This document shows positions 63,867-64,000 of a stretch of DNA of 64,000 nt, piece by piece (the first letter of the stretch is position 1; the number at the start of each line of letters is the position of its first letter). This DNA comes from a virus, in IMG/VR virus record IMGVR_UViG_3300027917_000018, positions 62,001 through 126,000 of that record. The stretch is one strand, 5' to 3'. A program made the position numbers and the translations under genes. The notes beneath the pieces are model-generated. The model searched no databases, was not told where the DNA came from, and was given only the letters and a program-made list of their open reading frames with translations.

Positions 63867-63873
63867 GTAGTTA
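63867..63873 (+). promoter_or_regulatory. GTAGTTA motif before the partial gene at 63878
   Basis: GTAGTTAGAGA precedes a GTG start by four bases and is intergenic, after a short GC-rich inverted repeat (CCCGCC-C-GGCGGG, 63855-63867). Confidence 0.45.
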
Positions 63874-63877
63874 GAGA

Positions 63878-64000
63878 GTGAAGAAACCGGCCACAGACCA
63901 GGTCTTTGCGGGTCTGGCAGCCCTCTCGTTTCTGGCGGGAATCGTTTTGATCTTCTATGGGGAAAAGGCCATTGGGTCCGCCTGTGTCTGCCTGGGAACA
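63878..64000 (+). CDS. Membrane protein, 3' end outside window
   Basis: GTG start at 63878, open to the end of the window (41 residues). After VKKPATDQ comes a hydrophobic stretch (VFAGLAALSFLAGIVLIFYG) and then a small Cys pair (ACVC). Probably a one- or two-span membrane peptide; the rest cannot be seen. Confidence 0.5.
   Translation, partial: MKKPATDQVFAGLAALSFLAGIVLIFYGEKAIGSACVCLGT

Noticed and set aside
1-64000. CRISPR array, integrase or lysogeny module
   Set aside because: No regularly spaced long repeats and no recombinase or repressor-integrase pair could be recognised.

Overview
The window is about 60% GC, almost fully coding, and reads as part of a large tailed-phage genome of the contractile-tail (myovirus, T4-related) kind. 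The evidence is a gp20-type portal protein (6080-7999), a gp25/W-type baseplate wedge protein (7999-8748), several long Gly/Thr-rich tail or appendage proteins, an SbcD/gp47-type nuclease subunit (3621-4658), a UvsW-like helicase (14265-16058), and some seventy small genes packed with 4-base ATGA overlaps. I see no terminase, major capsid protein, prohead protease, polymerase, lysis gene, integrase, tRNA or CRISPR array here, so this is one piece of a larger genome and nothing points to lysogeny. The host cannot be named.

Layout. 1-2353 (+): appendage proteins and a lipoprotein-like peptide. 2350-4658 (-): an unknown gene, a small structural-looking gene and the SbcD-like nuclease. 4701-6029: small genes and a possible ribbon-helix-helix protein. 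6080-10547 (+): portal, gp25-like wedge, a possible HU-like protein and a collagen-repeat tail fibre. 10519-12946 (-): three accessory genes, two of them virion-like. 12991-16058 (+): a GT9-type glycosyltransferase and the helicase. 15940-22073 (-): a long operon of small, often cysteine-rich proteins with a HIRAN domain, a YkgJ-type protein and a TOPRIM protein. 22148-24620 (-): a possible six-hairpin glycosidase-like virion protein and a small basic protein. 24665-29803 (+): a winged-helix replication-initiator-like protein and four further genes, ending with a 2H phosphoesterase. 29837-36393 (+): a 1762-residue tail protein carrying a complete metallophosphatase domain, then an Ig/PKD-like protein. 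36441-40768 (+): regulators, membrane peptides and a second set of appendage proteins. 40761-44848 (-): eleven small genes. 45033-64000 (+): a long run of accessory genes with a methyltransferase, a C2H2 zinc-finger coiled coil, a dual-specificity phosphatase, a PAPS-reductase-like PP-loop protein, a Nudix protein and several proteins sharing a short LEAE-type helix.

Much of the unusual signal is below the gene level. The octamers CGTTTACG/CGTAAACG and ACGGATCG/CGATCCGT each occur roughly ten times more often than base composition predicts, mostly inside genes. One unknown gene (45033-45848) is bracketed by inverted tandem copies of the second word. Two start-proximal motifs divide the genes: GTAGTTA lies just upstream of portal, tail-fibre, tail and other probably late genes, while GTTCTA lies 6-7 bases upstream of regulator and replication-type genes. 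Both occur back to back in two divergent junctions. Finally, at least nine otherwise unrelated proteins carry a short helix of the form A-x-x-[VIL]-L-E/G, which I suggest may be a capsid-targeting or protease-processing tag. All functional statements rest on motif recognition by eye; no database search was possible.
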